Shown in pieces: positions 6,742-12,491 of a stretch of DNA of 12,491 nt; the first letter of the stretch is position 1, and each line of letters opens with the position of its first letter. The DNA is from an uncultured Cocleimonas sp. GTDB taxonomy: Bacteria; Pseudomonadota; Gammaproteobacteria; Thiotrichales; Thiotrichaceae. Location of the stretch: the NCBI GenBank assembly GCA_937974135.1, contig CALJIH010000129.1, positions 1 to 12,491 on the forward strand, read 5' to 3'. A model generated the notes under the pieces. That model did no database searches. It saw nothing but the letters and a program-made list of their open reading frames with translations, and had not been told where the DNA came from. Made by a program: the position numbers and the translations under genes.

Positions 6742-6779
6742 AAAAAAATACCTAAGAACGATTAAGTTACTTAGGTATT
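6742..6779 (-). terminator. Intrinsic terminator of the DUF1287 lipoprotein gene
   Basis: Perfect 10-bp inverted repeat, AATACCTAAG (6747-6756) and CTTAGGTATT (6770-6779), with a 13-base loop. On the - strand the stem is followed directly by a T-run (6742-6748). It lies about 145 bases after the stop of the - strand gene at 6923 and upstream of the next - strand gene, so it should separate the two transcripts. Confidence 0.8.
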
Positions 6780-6815
6780 ATTTTAAGGAAGAGACGTATT
6801 AATTTCAGAGAATTC

Positions 6816-6874
6816 GGTAACAAATTTGGAATTAGTCACCTTCAAAAAAAATGAAGGCGACTAAACAAATTACC
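6816..6874 (-). repeat. Long imperfect hairpin in the 3' region of the DUF1287 gene
   Basis: Nested inverted repeats share one centre: CCTTCA/TGAAGG (6839-6844, 6852-6857) around an A7 loop (U7 in the - strand RNA), a single mismatch, TTAGTC/GACTAA (6832-6837, 6859-6864), then AATTTG/CAAATT (6823-6828, 6866-6871), and GGTAA/TTACC at the base with a small bulge. The total span is about 59 bases. It lacks a T-run, so it is not itself a typical terminator. It precedes the true terminator at 6742-6779 in the - strand transcript. Confidence 0.65.
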
Positions 6875-6922
6875 TGCAACGTAAATTAATTAACGATTCA
6901 AAAATGATTTTGGATCAATTAT

Positions 6923-8011
6923 TTAGTTTTTACTTAATAATGTTTGAATCTCAGCTTCAGATAAATTTGCTAGCGTAAGCGTATTATCTTTAGTTTTTAC
7001 AACAGGTTTATTACTTATGCTGTTTAATCGTACTACTTGATCAAGCAATTCTTGATTGCTAGGTTGAGTTCTTTGCACTTGTTTTGGCGCTTGAGTTGAA
7101 GCATTGGTTGCCTGTACCACATTACCAACGTTTGTACCTAATAGATTGGCAGCTTGAACCAGTTGATCGTAATTCATGCCACGGCGATTTGATCTACTTT
7201 TTTGCGTGAAAATTCCTCTAGGAATATTACCCATATGCTTAGGTGTATAGCGATAATGACCTGTAATAGGGAATGCAAATAGAATGTCTTCCATTTGAGG
7301 TCCACGTGCGATGTTGTGAACAATCATAAGTCGATTAGGATCAGCTTTAGAACGTCGATTAACAACCACACCGATATGTGGTAGATCAGGGCCAACCATC
7401 CATGTCACTAAGTCACCTGGTTTGTAATTACGAGGATTACGTGTGATGGGTAAAGCAGCACCACGGCGCTCAAAGAATTTTCGTAAATTGTATACGCGAC
7501 GGTGATCTATATTTGAATCTGGTCGTGATAAACCCCATTTTCTAGGGTTTGGGTATTCATCAAAGGCTGCACTCATATCGCGATGGACTTGTTCTTGAAG
7601 ATCAATGCCTAATTTACGGTATGAACGAATAACGACATCAGTACATACGCCAATATTTCTGGGTACATCGCCACCTGGATAAGCGATTTTTAAATAAGAA
7701 CCATCGTAACGTACCTGAGAACGTAATCGACTCAAAGCTGCATTAGATAATCTGTTATTAAATGAGTTTGCCAGGTGGTTGTTTCTTCTAATCTTTGGAT
7801 ATCTTGGTTTTGGGGTTTGAACAGCGTATTTCTTGGGTGTACGTTTTTCATAAACAACGGGCACTTGTTCAATGACTTGAGGTGTTTTTTCAACTTCTAA
7901 TGGAACATGAGTTATTTCAGTTGATTTAATCTGCGGTCTTGTGCCAGAACACGATGTAACTGCTGCCGATAGAACTACTAGTGGCAGGGTTTTAATAATG
8001 TTTTTAAACAT
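6923..8011 (-). CDS. DUF1287 lipoprotein, papain/NlpC-like fold (YijF-type)
   Basis: A 362-residue predicted lipoprotein. The signal has lipobox VTSC (acylated Cys21, Ser22 at +2). A Pro/Lys/Arg-rich linker runs to about residue 80. A DUF1287 domain spans about 98-256: VRYDGSYLKIAYPGGDVP, GVCTDVVIRSYR with Cys123, DSNIDHRRVYNL, YKPGDLVTW, LPHIGVVVN with His212, VHNIARGP with His232, and ITGHYRY. The Cys followed by His on a strand after a PGD turn resembles NlpC/P60-like amidases, so a peptidase or amidase acting on peptidoglycan is plausible but unproven; the E. coli relative YijF is uncharacterised. An extra tail of about 105 residues, Gln/Asn-rich with a closing helical segment, is not part of the domain. 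The start has SD AAGGGA eight bases upstream. Confidence 0.88.
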   Translation of the reverse strand: MFKNIIKTLPLVVLSAAVTSCSGTRPQIKSTEITHVPLEVEKTPQVIEQVPVVYEKRTPKKYAVQTPKPRYPKIRRNNHLANSFNNRLSNAALSRLRSQVRYDGSYLKIAYPGGDVPRNIGVCTDVVIRSYRKLGIDLQEQVHRDMSAAFDEYPNPRKWGLSRPDSNIDHRRVYNLRKFFERRGAALPITRNPRNYKPGDLVTWMVGPDLPHIGVVVNRRSKADPNRLMIVHNIARGPQMEDILFAFPITGHYRYTPKHMGNIPRGIFTQKSRSNRRGMNYDQLVQAANLLGTNVGNVVQATNASTQAPKQVQRTQPSNQELLDQVVRLNSISNKPVVKTKDNTLTLANLSEAEIQTLLSKN

Positions 8012-8044
8012 GGAAAATATCCCTTGGTTTTTATTATTTTCTAC

Positions 8045-8076
8045 AAGCTTAGCGGTACATTAATGAGTACCAGCTT
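8045..8076. repeat. Inverted repeat upstream of the DUF1287 gene
   Basis: GGTAC (8054-8058) and GTACC (8067-8071) with an 8-base loop, extended after a 4-base bulge by AAGCT (8045-8049) and AGCTT (8072-8076). It lies between the tcdA stop and the DUF1287 start, both - strand. With no T-run it is a poor terminator; it could be in the 5' leader of the lipoprotein mRNA or be an operator. Confidence 0.4.
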
Positions 8077-8161
8077 AACCACATAAATTCGGAGTAAAAT
8101 AACAGACCAAGTGTAGCTTATTTTGCTTAAAATTTCGTCAGTTATGTATGGCCTAATAAAA

Positions 8162-8962
8162 TTACTTTTTAGCTAGCTTTTCGAGAACGTAAGAAACAGC
8201 AATGAATGCAAAACTAGCAGTAACCATGACTGATGAACCAATACCACCCGCACAACTCAAATCATGGGTTTGGTGTGTAGAATCAGGTTTTTCATTATTA
8301 ATTTCGCCATGTAAATCAACGTATTTCAAATGTTCAGATGAAAAAACACAAGGTACAGCAAAGCGTCTTTTCATGTTATTGGTAAAACCATAATCTTGAC
8401 GTAAAAGTTTGCGCGTTTTTGAGAGTAACGGATCGTGTTCTGTTTTGCTTAGGTCTGATATTTTTATTAAGCTCGGGTTCGTTTGCCCACCCGCACCACC
8501 GAGCGTGATGATTTTAATCTTACGGCGCTTACACCAAGCAATTAAAGCTGCTTTAACACGTGAGTTATCAATACAATCAATGACATAATCAGCATTATCA
8601 TCAATTAGTTCTGCAAGATTATCTTGACTAATAAAATCGTCAATCAGATGGATTTCACAATCAGGATTAATCTCAGCTATTCGTTCTGCCATGACATCAA
8701 TTTTATTTCTACCGAGAGTGCTGGTCATCGCAGGTAACTGCCGATTGATATTAGACTCAGCTACAACATCCATATCAATCAAGCTCAATTTACCGATCCC
8801 GTTTCTTGCTAAAGCTTCAACAGCCCAGGATCCAACGCCACCAATACCAATAACGATAATATGTGCTTGTTTAAAATTCGATAGAGAAGAACGACCATAT
8901 AATCGTTCCACTCCACCAAAGCGTCTTTGAGAATCATGTTGGGTAAGTGGCTTGCTTGACAT
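8162..8962 (-). CDS. tcdA: tRNA threonylcarbamoyladenosine dehydratase
   Basis: E1-like enzyme (formerly CsdL/YgdL) that uses ATP to cyclise t6A37 of ANN-decoding tRNAs to ct6A. The 266 residues match E. coli TcdA. The N-terminal RFGGVERLYG (14-23) is a family signature. The Rossmann ATP site is VIGIGGVGSWAVEALARNGIG (37-57), followed by LIDMDVVAESNINRQ (61-75) with the E1/MoeB/ThiF D-x-D and N-x-N-R-Q pattern. DYVIDCIDN (125-133) and RFAVPCVFSSE (200-210) are also typical. The C-terminus ends in a hydrophobic helix (GGIGSSVMVTASFAFIAVSYVLEK), as in the family, which may make membrane contact. There is no evident Shine-Dalgarno before the ATG. It is divergent from the gene at 9117 with 154 bases between. 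The usual sulfur-transfer partners csdA/csdE are not adjacent. Confidence 0.95.
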   Translation of the reverse strand: MSSKPLTQHDSQRRFGGVERLYGRSSLSNFKQAHIIVIGIGGVGSWAVEALARNGIGKLSLIDMDVVAESNINRQLPAMTSTLGRNKIDVMAERIAEINPDCEIHLIDDFISQDNLAELIDDNADYVIDCIDNSRVKAALIAWCKRRKIKIITLGGAGGQTNPSLIKISDLSKTEHDPLLSKTRKLLRQDYGFTNNMKRRFAVPCVFSSEHLKYVDLHGEINNEKPDSTHQTHDLSCAGGIGSSVMVTASFAFIAVSYVLEKLAKK

Positions 8963-9054
8963 AAACGTAAATTAAAGATCATTTTGTGATGGCTAGAATA
9001 GCAAACTTTATGCATCTAAGTCTTTGTATTAATAACAATAAATAGTAAAATCGC

Positions 9055-9083
9055 TTGATTTTAATAACCATTTAGTTAATAGT
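9055..9083 (+). promoter_or_regulatory. Candidate sigma-70 promoter of the partition-like gene
   Basis: TTGATT (9055-9060), exactly 17-base spacer, AATAGT (9078-9083). Four of six bases match in each box. It lies 33 bases before the start codon in the divergent gap with tcdA, in the right place and orientation. AT-rich context lowers confidence. Confidence 0.4.
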
Positions 9084-9116
9084 CGGGTTTCATAGTTCGG
9101 ATAAAAGGGGTGAACA

Positions 9117-9668
9117 ATGAACAAAAATCGTATTAATCATAATGCGTTAACTCATCTAGTTGAAGCAGGGGCTGTTTCAATAGCACATGCGAAAGCGATG
9201 GGCGATACCTGGGCTCTAACAGTTGTTGTTGGGGATACAAACAAAGTCGTGATGGCGAAAAACAGCGGCAAACCAAGAGTTTGGCGCAAACTAGATACGC
9301 TCGCTAAATACTTAAAAGACTTAGGCATGGATAACTTCAGCATAGATGTCAGTGATTACGATCCTTCGCAAAAAAGCCTAAGGCGCCCAGACAGCGCCAA
9401 CACATTAAAACAGACGCACAAAGCACATCAATCTTTACAGAAATCCGGTCAGATTCCTGGACTTACGCCTGCATCACCTAAGCCAGAGATGAAAGTGAAT
9501 GTTCAAACTGAGAAACCTCAAGTTGAACAACAAGTAGACATAGAATCTGAAGAAGTAGCCAATGCAGTTAAACTCAATGCTACCGATAGGGCTATACAAC
9601 AGGCTAAAGAGAGGTGGGAACATAGGCGTGCCAAAATTCTTCAAGAGTCAGATCCACGCGCTAAATAA
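9117..9668 (+). CDS. Small protein resembling plasmid/ICE partition-associated (ParC-like) proteins
   Basis: A 183-residue basic protein without a signal peptide. The N-terminal ~85 residues follow a pattern I associate with small proteins in plasmid and integrative-element backbone modules: LVEAGAV near 14-20, a two-stranded WALTVVVGD section (32-40), then a PRVWRKLDTLAKYLKDLGMDNFSIDVSDYDP block (53-83). This is recognition from memory, not a database hit, and the molecular function of that group is unclear. The rest is a Gln/Lys/Pro-rich linker and a charged, probably coiled-coil helix from about 152 (ATDRAIQQAKERWEHRRAK). The start has a strong SD (AAAAGGGG, 9103-9110). It is a single-gene unit with a candidate promoter and its own terminator, in otherwise housekeeping chromosome, so it may be a domesticated element gene. 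Confidence 0.6.
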   Translation: MNKNRINHNALTHLVEAGAVSIAHAKAMGDTWALTVVVGDTNKVVMAKNSGKPRVWRKLDTLAKYLKDLGMDNFSIDVSDYDPSQKSLRRPDSANTLKQTHKAHQSLQKSGQIPGLTPASPKPEMKVNVQTEKPQVEQQVDIESEEVANAVKLNATDRAIQQAKERWEHRRAKILQESDPRAK

Positions 9669-9683
9669 CATTATATTTATATT

Positions 9684-9722
9684 AAAAAGACACCCCCTAC
9701 CTTTTGATGGGGATGTTTTTTT
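9684..9722 (+). terminator. Intrinsic terminator; short-form copy 3 of the dispersed element
   Basis: Starts 15 bases after the stop of the gene at 9117. The 5' arm AAAAAGACACCCCC (9684-9697) shares its head with the elements at 2024 and 5972 (one C fewer). The 3' arm GGGGATGTTTTTTT (9709-9722) pairs with it: four GC pairs, one A-C mismatch, ACA/TGT, a G-T wobble and an A/T run. The loop is TACCTTTTGAT. This is a classic stem plus T-run. Confidence 0.85.
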
Positions 9723-9904
9723 GTACCTTCTAATACCTAGAATACTCCTATAAATCGTCTGTTTATTGTGGGTTACAAAGTATTCAAAAAGTTCCTTTAA
9801 AATATAAAAATAATTTTCAAAAATAATGTTATTTATTATGAACTTACTGGATTTCTAATCTACTTACTTGCTCCACTTTAAATACCTATCTACAAGGAGT
9901 AGAA

Positions 9905-10624
9905 ATGAAAAATAAAAGAGTAAGAAAAAGTACTTCATTATCCATAGCCGCAATGTTAATAACAGTTTCTTCAACTGTAATAGCAGGACCTTTAAAAGGG
10001 GAAGGTGAATTTGGTGCTACAGCGTCATCGGGCAATACAGATACTCAAAACTTAGTTGCTAAGTTAAAGTTATCTAAGCAAAGTGGTGCGTGGTTTAATG
10101 AAGTGGGGTTAGCGGCGATTAATTCAACAGATTCAGATTCTACAACAGCAGAACGTTATTTAATTAACGGTAAAACGGCACGAGACTTCAACGAAAAATT
10201 TTATGCATTTGGTAGTGGTAAATATGACAAAGACCGTTTTAGTGGTTTCGATTATCAAGCGACGCTAGCTGCAGGTCTTGGTATGCATGCGATCAAATCT
10301 GATAAAGTGACTTTAGATCTAGAAGCAGGCCCAGGTTATCGTTTTAGTGAAACGGATGCAGGCGATGAACAAAATGAGGCAGTATTACGTGCTGGCTTGT
10401 TTTATAAAAATCAACTGACTGAAACAACTCGTTTTTTACAGAATATTGTCGTTGAAGCAGGTAGTGATAACACAACAATAGACTCCGAAACTGCGTTGAC
10501 TGTAAAAATGAGTGACAATTTGGCACTTAAAGCATCTGTTATAGTTAAAAATAATTCTGATGTACCAGATGGAGTGGAAAAAACAGATACATTGACTGGT
10601 GTCAGCTTGATCTATGGTTTTTAA
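9905..10624 (+). CDS. YdiY-like outer-membrane protein (DUF481)
   Basis: A 239-residue predicted outer-membrane beta-barrel of the DUF481 family. E. coli YdiY is acid-induced, but the role of the family is not settled. A signal peptide (basic start MKNKRVRK, hydrophobic core, likely cut after VIA at 27) is followed by GEGEFGATASSGNTDTQNL, the SGNT motif typical of DUF481 near residues 42-45. Alternating polar/hydrophobic strands with aromatic girdles run throughout (for example KFYAFGSGKYDKDRFSGFDYQ). The protein ends SLIYGF, with the C-terminal phenylalanine recognised by the BAM complex. The ATG has a strong SD (AAGGAG, 9895-9900). It is monocistronic: the terminator of the preceding gene lies upstream and a bidirectional terminator downstream. 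Confidence 0.88.
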   Translation: MKNKRVRKSTSLSIAAMLITVSSTVIAGPLKGEGEFGATASSGNTDTQNLVAKLKLSKQSGAWFNEVGLAAINSTDSDSTTAERYLINGKTARDFNEKFYAFGSGKYDKDRFSGFDYQATLAAGLGMHAIKSDKVTLDLEAGPGYRFSETDAGDEQNEAVLRAGLFYKNQLTETTRFLQNIVVEAGSDNTTIDSETALTVKMSDNLALKASVIVKNNSDVPDGVEKTDTLTGVSLIYGF

Positions 10625-10652
10625 GATCATTTAATTACATTTTTAAAGCCGT

Positions 10653-10680
10653 AAAAAGCCAGCATTACGCTGGCTTTTTT
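10653..10680. terminator. Bidirectional intrinsic terminator between YdiY-like and TSUP genes
   Basis: AAAAAGCCAGC (10653-10663), 5-base loop, GCTGGCTTTTTT (10669-10680). Both strands carry a T-run after a GC-rich 6-bp stem (extended by A/T pairs), so it serves the convergent genes ending at 10624 (+) and 10704 (-). Confidence 0.93.
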
Positions 10681-10703
10681 ATGTTATTTAAAGGCTTTAA
10701 AAA

Positions 10704-11468
10704 CTACATAAACAACATTTTATATAAATTAGCTAATAACATAGTTACTAATACCACAATCAAAAGCCTACGGATAAAAGCATCGCCACCTTTTATCGCA
10801 GAGTGACCTCCCAACCATCCTCCTAGTGAACTGGCAATCACCATTGGTATTGCGATTGCCCAAATGACTTTACCAGCAAGAATAAAGGCGATTGCAGCTC
10901 CAATATTACTCAAAAGATTCAATGGTTTAATCGTGGCAGTTGCTTTTAACAAATTAAATTTAAGAATCTTTTTTACTGCAATCGTCATATAAGTTCCGGT
11001 ACCAGGACCAAGAATGCCGTCGTAAAACCCGATAGGTGTAATAGCCATGAGTGTTTTGGGCGTATCGACAATCTCAGTATCATCGCTTTCAACAGGATCA
11101 CGTAAAACAATCATTAGTGCAATTGGGATACAGGCTAAAATCGCCCAAGCTAACACAGATGCTGATAATAATAATGCCGCTTTACCACCTAAATATGAGG
11201 CTAGCAAACAAGGCAAAGCAGCGACTGTAACGGTCTTCCAATGGACTTTTCTACTTAGTGTATATTTAACAACGGCGAGTACCGTTCCGGCGATTGCACT
11301 CATTTTGCTCACTGCTAATGCAGACACGGGCGGTACACCAGCGAATAACAAAGCGGGTAGGTTTAACATACCTCCACCACCAGCAACGGCATCGATGTAA
11401 CCCGCACAAAAACCTACGAATGCCAATCCAATGACCCAGTAAATGCCAAATTCTAAAATCGTCTCCAT
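10704..11468 (-). CDS. TSUP family permease (TauE/SafE, YfcA-like)
   Basis: A 254-residue integral membrane protein of the TauE/SafE (TSUP, DUF81) family, which moves organosulfur compounds, sulfite or other small organic anions; the substrate here cannot be told. It shows the two-repeat layout: the first half begins FVGFCAGYIDAVAGGGGMLNLPAL (about 19-42) and the second carries GFYDGILGPGTGTYMTIA (about 147-164), the matching G-x-x-D-G-x-x-G-P/G motif. KATATIKPLNLLSNIGA and FILAGKVIW are as in YfcA. About eight hydrophobic segments are visible. The N-terminus matches the YfcA start, so the ATG at 11468 is favoured although no Shine-Dalgarno precedes it; a perfect TATAAT lies just upstream. 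The gene is monocistronic. Confidence 0.9.
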   Translation of the reverse strand: METILEFGIYWVIGLAFVGFCAGYIDAVAGGGGMLNLPALLFAGVPPVSALAVSKMSAIAGTVLAVVKYTLSRKVHWKTVTVAALPCLLASYLGGKAALLLSASVLAWAILACIPIALMIVLRDPVESDDTEIVDTPKTLMAITPIGFYDGILGPGTGTYMTIAVKKILKFNLLKATATIKPLNLLSNIGAAIAFILAGKVIWAIAIPMVIASSLGGWLGGHSAIKGGDAFIRRLLIVVLVTMLLANLYKMLFM

Positions 11469-11474
11469 CGCAGA

Positions 11475-11480
11475 ATTATA
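11475..11480 (-). promoter_or_regulatory. Consensus -10 box of the TSUP gene; possible leaderless start
   Basis: On the - strand a perfect TATAAT ends six bases before the ATG at 11468. Transcription normally begins about seven bases after the -10, which would be at or next to the A of the ATG. No convincing -35 is seen (CTCACA at a 19-base spacing is the best). No Shine-Dalgarno could fit in such a leader. Confidence 0.5.
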
Positions 11481-11514
11481 TCTGTAGTAGAGACTTTCAT
11501 GTGAGACAGAATTA

Positions 11515-11548
11515 AAATCTTTTTATCAGATATTCAGAAAAGAGATTT
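11515..11548. repeat. AT-rich inverted repeat in the TSUP/GNAT divergent region
   Basis: AAATCTTTTT (11515-11524) can pair with AAAA-G-AGATTT (11538-11548) with one bulged base and a 13-base loop. It lies in the 177-base gap between the divergent TSUP and GNAT genes, where regulators may bind. No known operator is recognised. Confidence 0.35.
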
Positions 11549-11645
11549 CAAATGATATCGATTGAGTTATATTCAAGAACAATAATCGTCAAATAAAAAT
11601 GCATAGACCGTATTCAGTCTCATCTAACTACAAGAGTGCATCGAA

Positions 11646-12146
11646 ATGAACATTATCCAAGCTCAAGAACAACATCTCGATATTGCTCGCGAATTATTTC
11701 GTGAATATCAAACAAATGTCGCTCAAGAGGATACCAATCAATGCTTTCAGGGCTTTGAAGAAGAGCTGGCCGAATTACCAGGAAGCTACAGTGATCCAAA
11801 AGGTGTTATCTATATTGCTTTTGCTGGAAATGATCCCGATAAAATTAAAGATGCTTTCGGTTGTATAGCAATTCGACCAAGAGAAAATAACCCTCAAGAA
11901 GCTGAGATAAAGCGCTTGTTTGTCCGTCCGCAACAAAGAGGTACTGGCGCAGGTACAGACTTGTTAAACAAAGCTTTCTTGTTTGCTAAATCAGCTAATT
12001 ATTCATCTTTGTTTTTAGAAACAACTGCTTCGATGCAAGCGGCTAAAAAAATATATAAAGCGCATGGTTTTCAACAAATACCAGGTAATGATGATACGAT
12101 CGAATGTTATCGATATTCATTTAATCAGGATGCTAATCAAGATTAG
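11646..12146 (+). CDS. GNAT family N-acetyltransferase
   Basis: A 166-residue single-domain acetyltransferase that would transfer an acetyl group from acetyl-CoA to an amine; the substrate is unknown. An N-terminal helix region (IIQAQEQHLDIARELFREY) precedes the core. GVIYIAFAG is the central strand, and GCIAIRPRE leads to EAEIKRLFVRPQQRGTGAGTDLL (about 86-108), the motif A acetyl-CoA loop of the R-x-x-G-x-G/A type. LFLETTASMQAAKKIYKAHGFQQI (about 122-145) is motif B. The start has only a weak SD (AAGAG, about 11 bases upstream). The TAG stop is followed four codons later, in the same reading frame, by the TTG start of mutY. Confidence 0.88.
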   Translation: MNIIQAQEQHLDIARELFREYQTNVAQEDTNQCFQGFEEELAELPGSYSDPKGVIYIAFAGNDPDKIKDAFGCIAIRPRENNPQEAEIKRLFVRPQQRGTGAGTDLLNKAFLFAKSANYSSLFLETTASMQAAKKIYKAHGFQQIPGNDDTIECYRYSFNQDANQD

Positions 12147-12158
12147 CGCATAAATACT

Positions 12159-12491
12159 TTGTCTAGCTTTTCCGAAAAACTACTATCTTGGTTTGATCAA
12201 CACGGCCGTAAAAACCTCCCATGGCAACAGGACATAAACCCATACCGAGTTTGGGTGTCTGAAATCATGTTGCAGCAGACACAAGTAAGAACGGTCATCC
12301 CATACTTTGAAAAATTTATGGAATCATTTCCAACTGTGCAAAGTTTGGCAAATGCAGAACAAGATGAGGTACTAAAACATTGGTCAGGACTCGGATATTA
12401 TGCACGAGCTCGAAATATGCACGCCGCAGCAAAAATGGTTCGTGATGAGTTTAAAGGGGAATTTCCTGAAGATATTGAGACGATTCAACGT
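12159..12491 (+). CDS. mutY: Adenine DNA glycosylase MutY (N-terminal part, 3' truncated by window)
   Basis: Removes adenine mispaired with 8-oxoguanine in base-excision repair. The 111 visible residues follow E. coli MutY closely: FSEKLLSWFDQHGRKNLPWQ, then NPYRVWVSEIMLQQTQV with the catalytic glutamate in SEIM, TVIPYFEKFMESFPTV, and LKHWSGLGYYARARNM. The helix-hairpin-helix, iron-sulfur cluster and NUDIX-like domain lie beyond the window. No ATG is available upstream: the frame runs back through CGC ATA AAT ACT to the GNAT stop at 12144-12146. The TTG at 12159 is the best start because it places the protein end where other MutY proteins begin. No Shine-Dalgarno is evident, so translation is probably coupled to the GNAT gene. 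Confidence 0.9.
   Translation, partial: MSSFSEKLLSWFDQHGRKNLPWQQDINPYRVWVSEIMLQQTQVRTVIPYFEKFMESFPTVQSLANAEQDEVLKHWSGLGYYARARNMHAAAKMVRDEFKGEFPEDIETIQR

Noticed and set aside
2024..9722. CRISPR-like repeats from the repeated C-run head
   Set aside because: Only three copies, kilobases apart, each next to a stop codon; no regular spacers or cas genes.
9723..9904. AT-rich gap as an origin or attachment site
   Set aside because: Contains short palindromic A/T runs only; no DnaA boxes, direct repeats, tRNA end or integrase gene nearby.
11047..11400. 117-codon open frame on the + strand
   Set aside because: It is antisense to the TSUP permease, which has clear family motifs; the composition is that of a shadow frame.

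Overview
The window looks like ordinary chromosome from a low-GC (by eye about 40% G+C) gammaproteobacterium. The order PBP2 - RodA - lytic transglycosylase MltB - SPOR lipoprotein (the usual rlpA place) - D-alanyl-D-alanine carboxypeptidase DacA - YbeD/DUF493 - LipB is the classic gammaproteobacterial mrd/dac/lip cluster. TcdA, a YdiY-like outer-membrane protein and MutY also fit a gammaproteobacterium. The genus cannot be fixed from the sequence alone. Neither a prophage, an IS element, a CRISPR array nor an rRNA or tRNA gene is visible.

Layout. Positions 1-5973 (+ strand) hold the cell-envelope block: the C-terminal part of mrdA (start outside the window), mrdB/rodA overlapping it by 4 bases, mltB, a short SPOR-domain lipoprotein, dacA, a DUF493 gene and lipB. 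PBP2 and RodA form the elongation peptidoglycan synthase. MltB and DacA trim glycan strands and stem peptides, and the SPOR lipoprotein probably binds denuded glycan at the septum. LipB makes octanoylated proteins for lipoate synthesis, but lipA does not follow it. Positions 6087-8962 (- strand) hold three separate genes: a PRX-like-1 thioredoxin-fold protein, a DUF1287 lipoprotein with a papain/NlpC-like Cys-His arrangement, and tcdA (ct6A tRNA modification). Positions 9117-10624 (+) hold a small protein resembling plasmid or ICE partition-associated proteins and a DUF481/YdiY outer-membrane protein. A TSUP-family permease (10704-11468, -) faces the YdiY gene across a shared terminator. The window ends with a GNAT acetyltransferase and the start of mutY (+).

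The most unusual signal is non-coding. A dispersed element with head AAAAAGACACCCCCCTAC occurs three times, always on the + strand and always at or just after the stop codon of a + strand gene (rodA, lipB, the partition-like gene). Two copies are long (about 100-108 bases, with conserved heads and tails and a divergent middle). The third folds as a short intrinsic terminator. Other points of interest are a two-hairpin 3' region after the DUF1287 gene, a perfect TATAAT box so close to the TSUP start that its mRNA may be leaderless, a possible 7-codon leader ORF overlapping the mltB start, and a GNAT gene separated from mutY by one in-frame UAG with a TTG start and no visible ribosome binding site.

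No gene-free stretch exceeds 300 bases. The longest are 6663-6922 (hairpins plus a candidate promoter) and 9669-9904 (a terminator, then AT-rich sequence in which no further feature could be supported).
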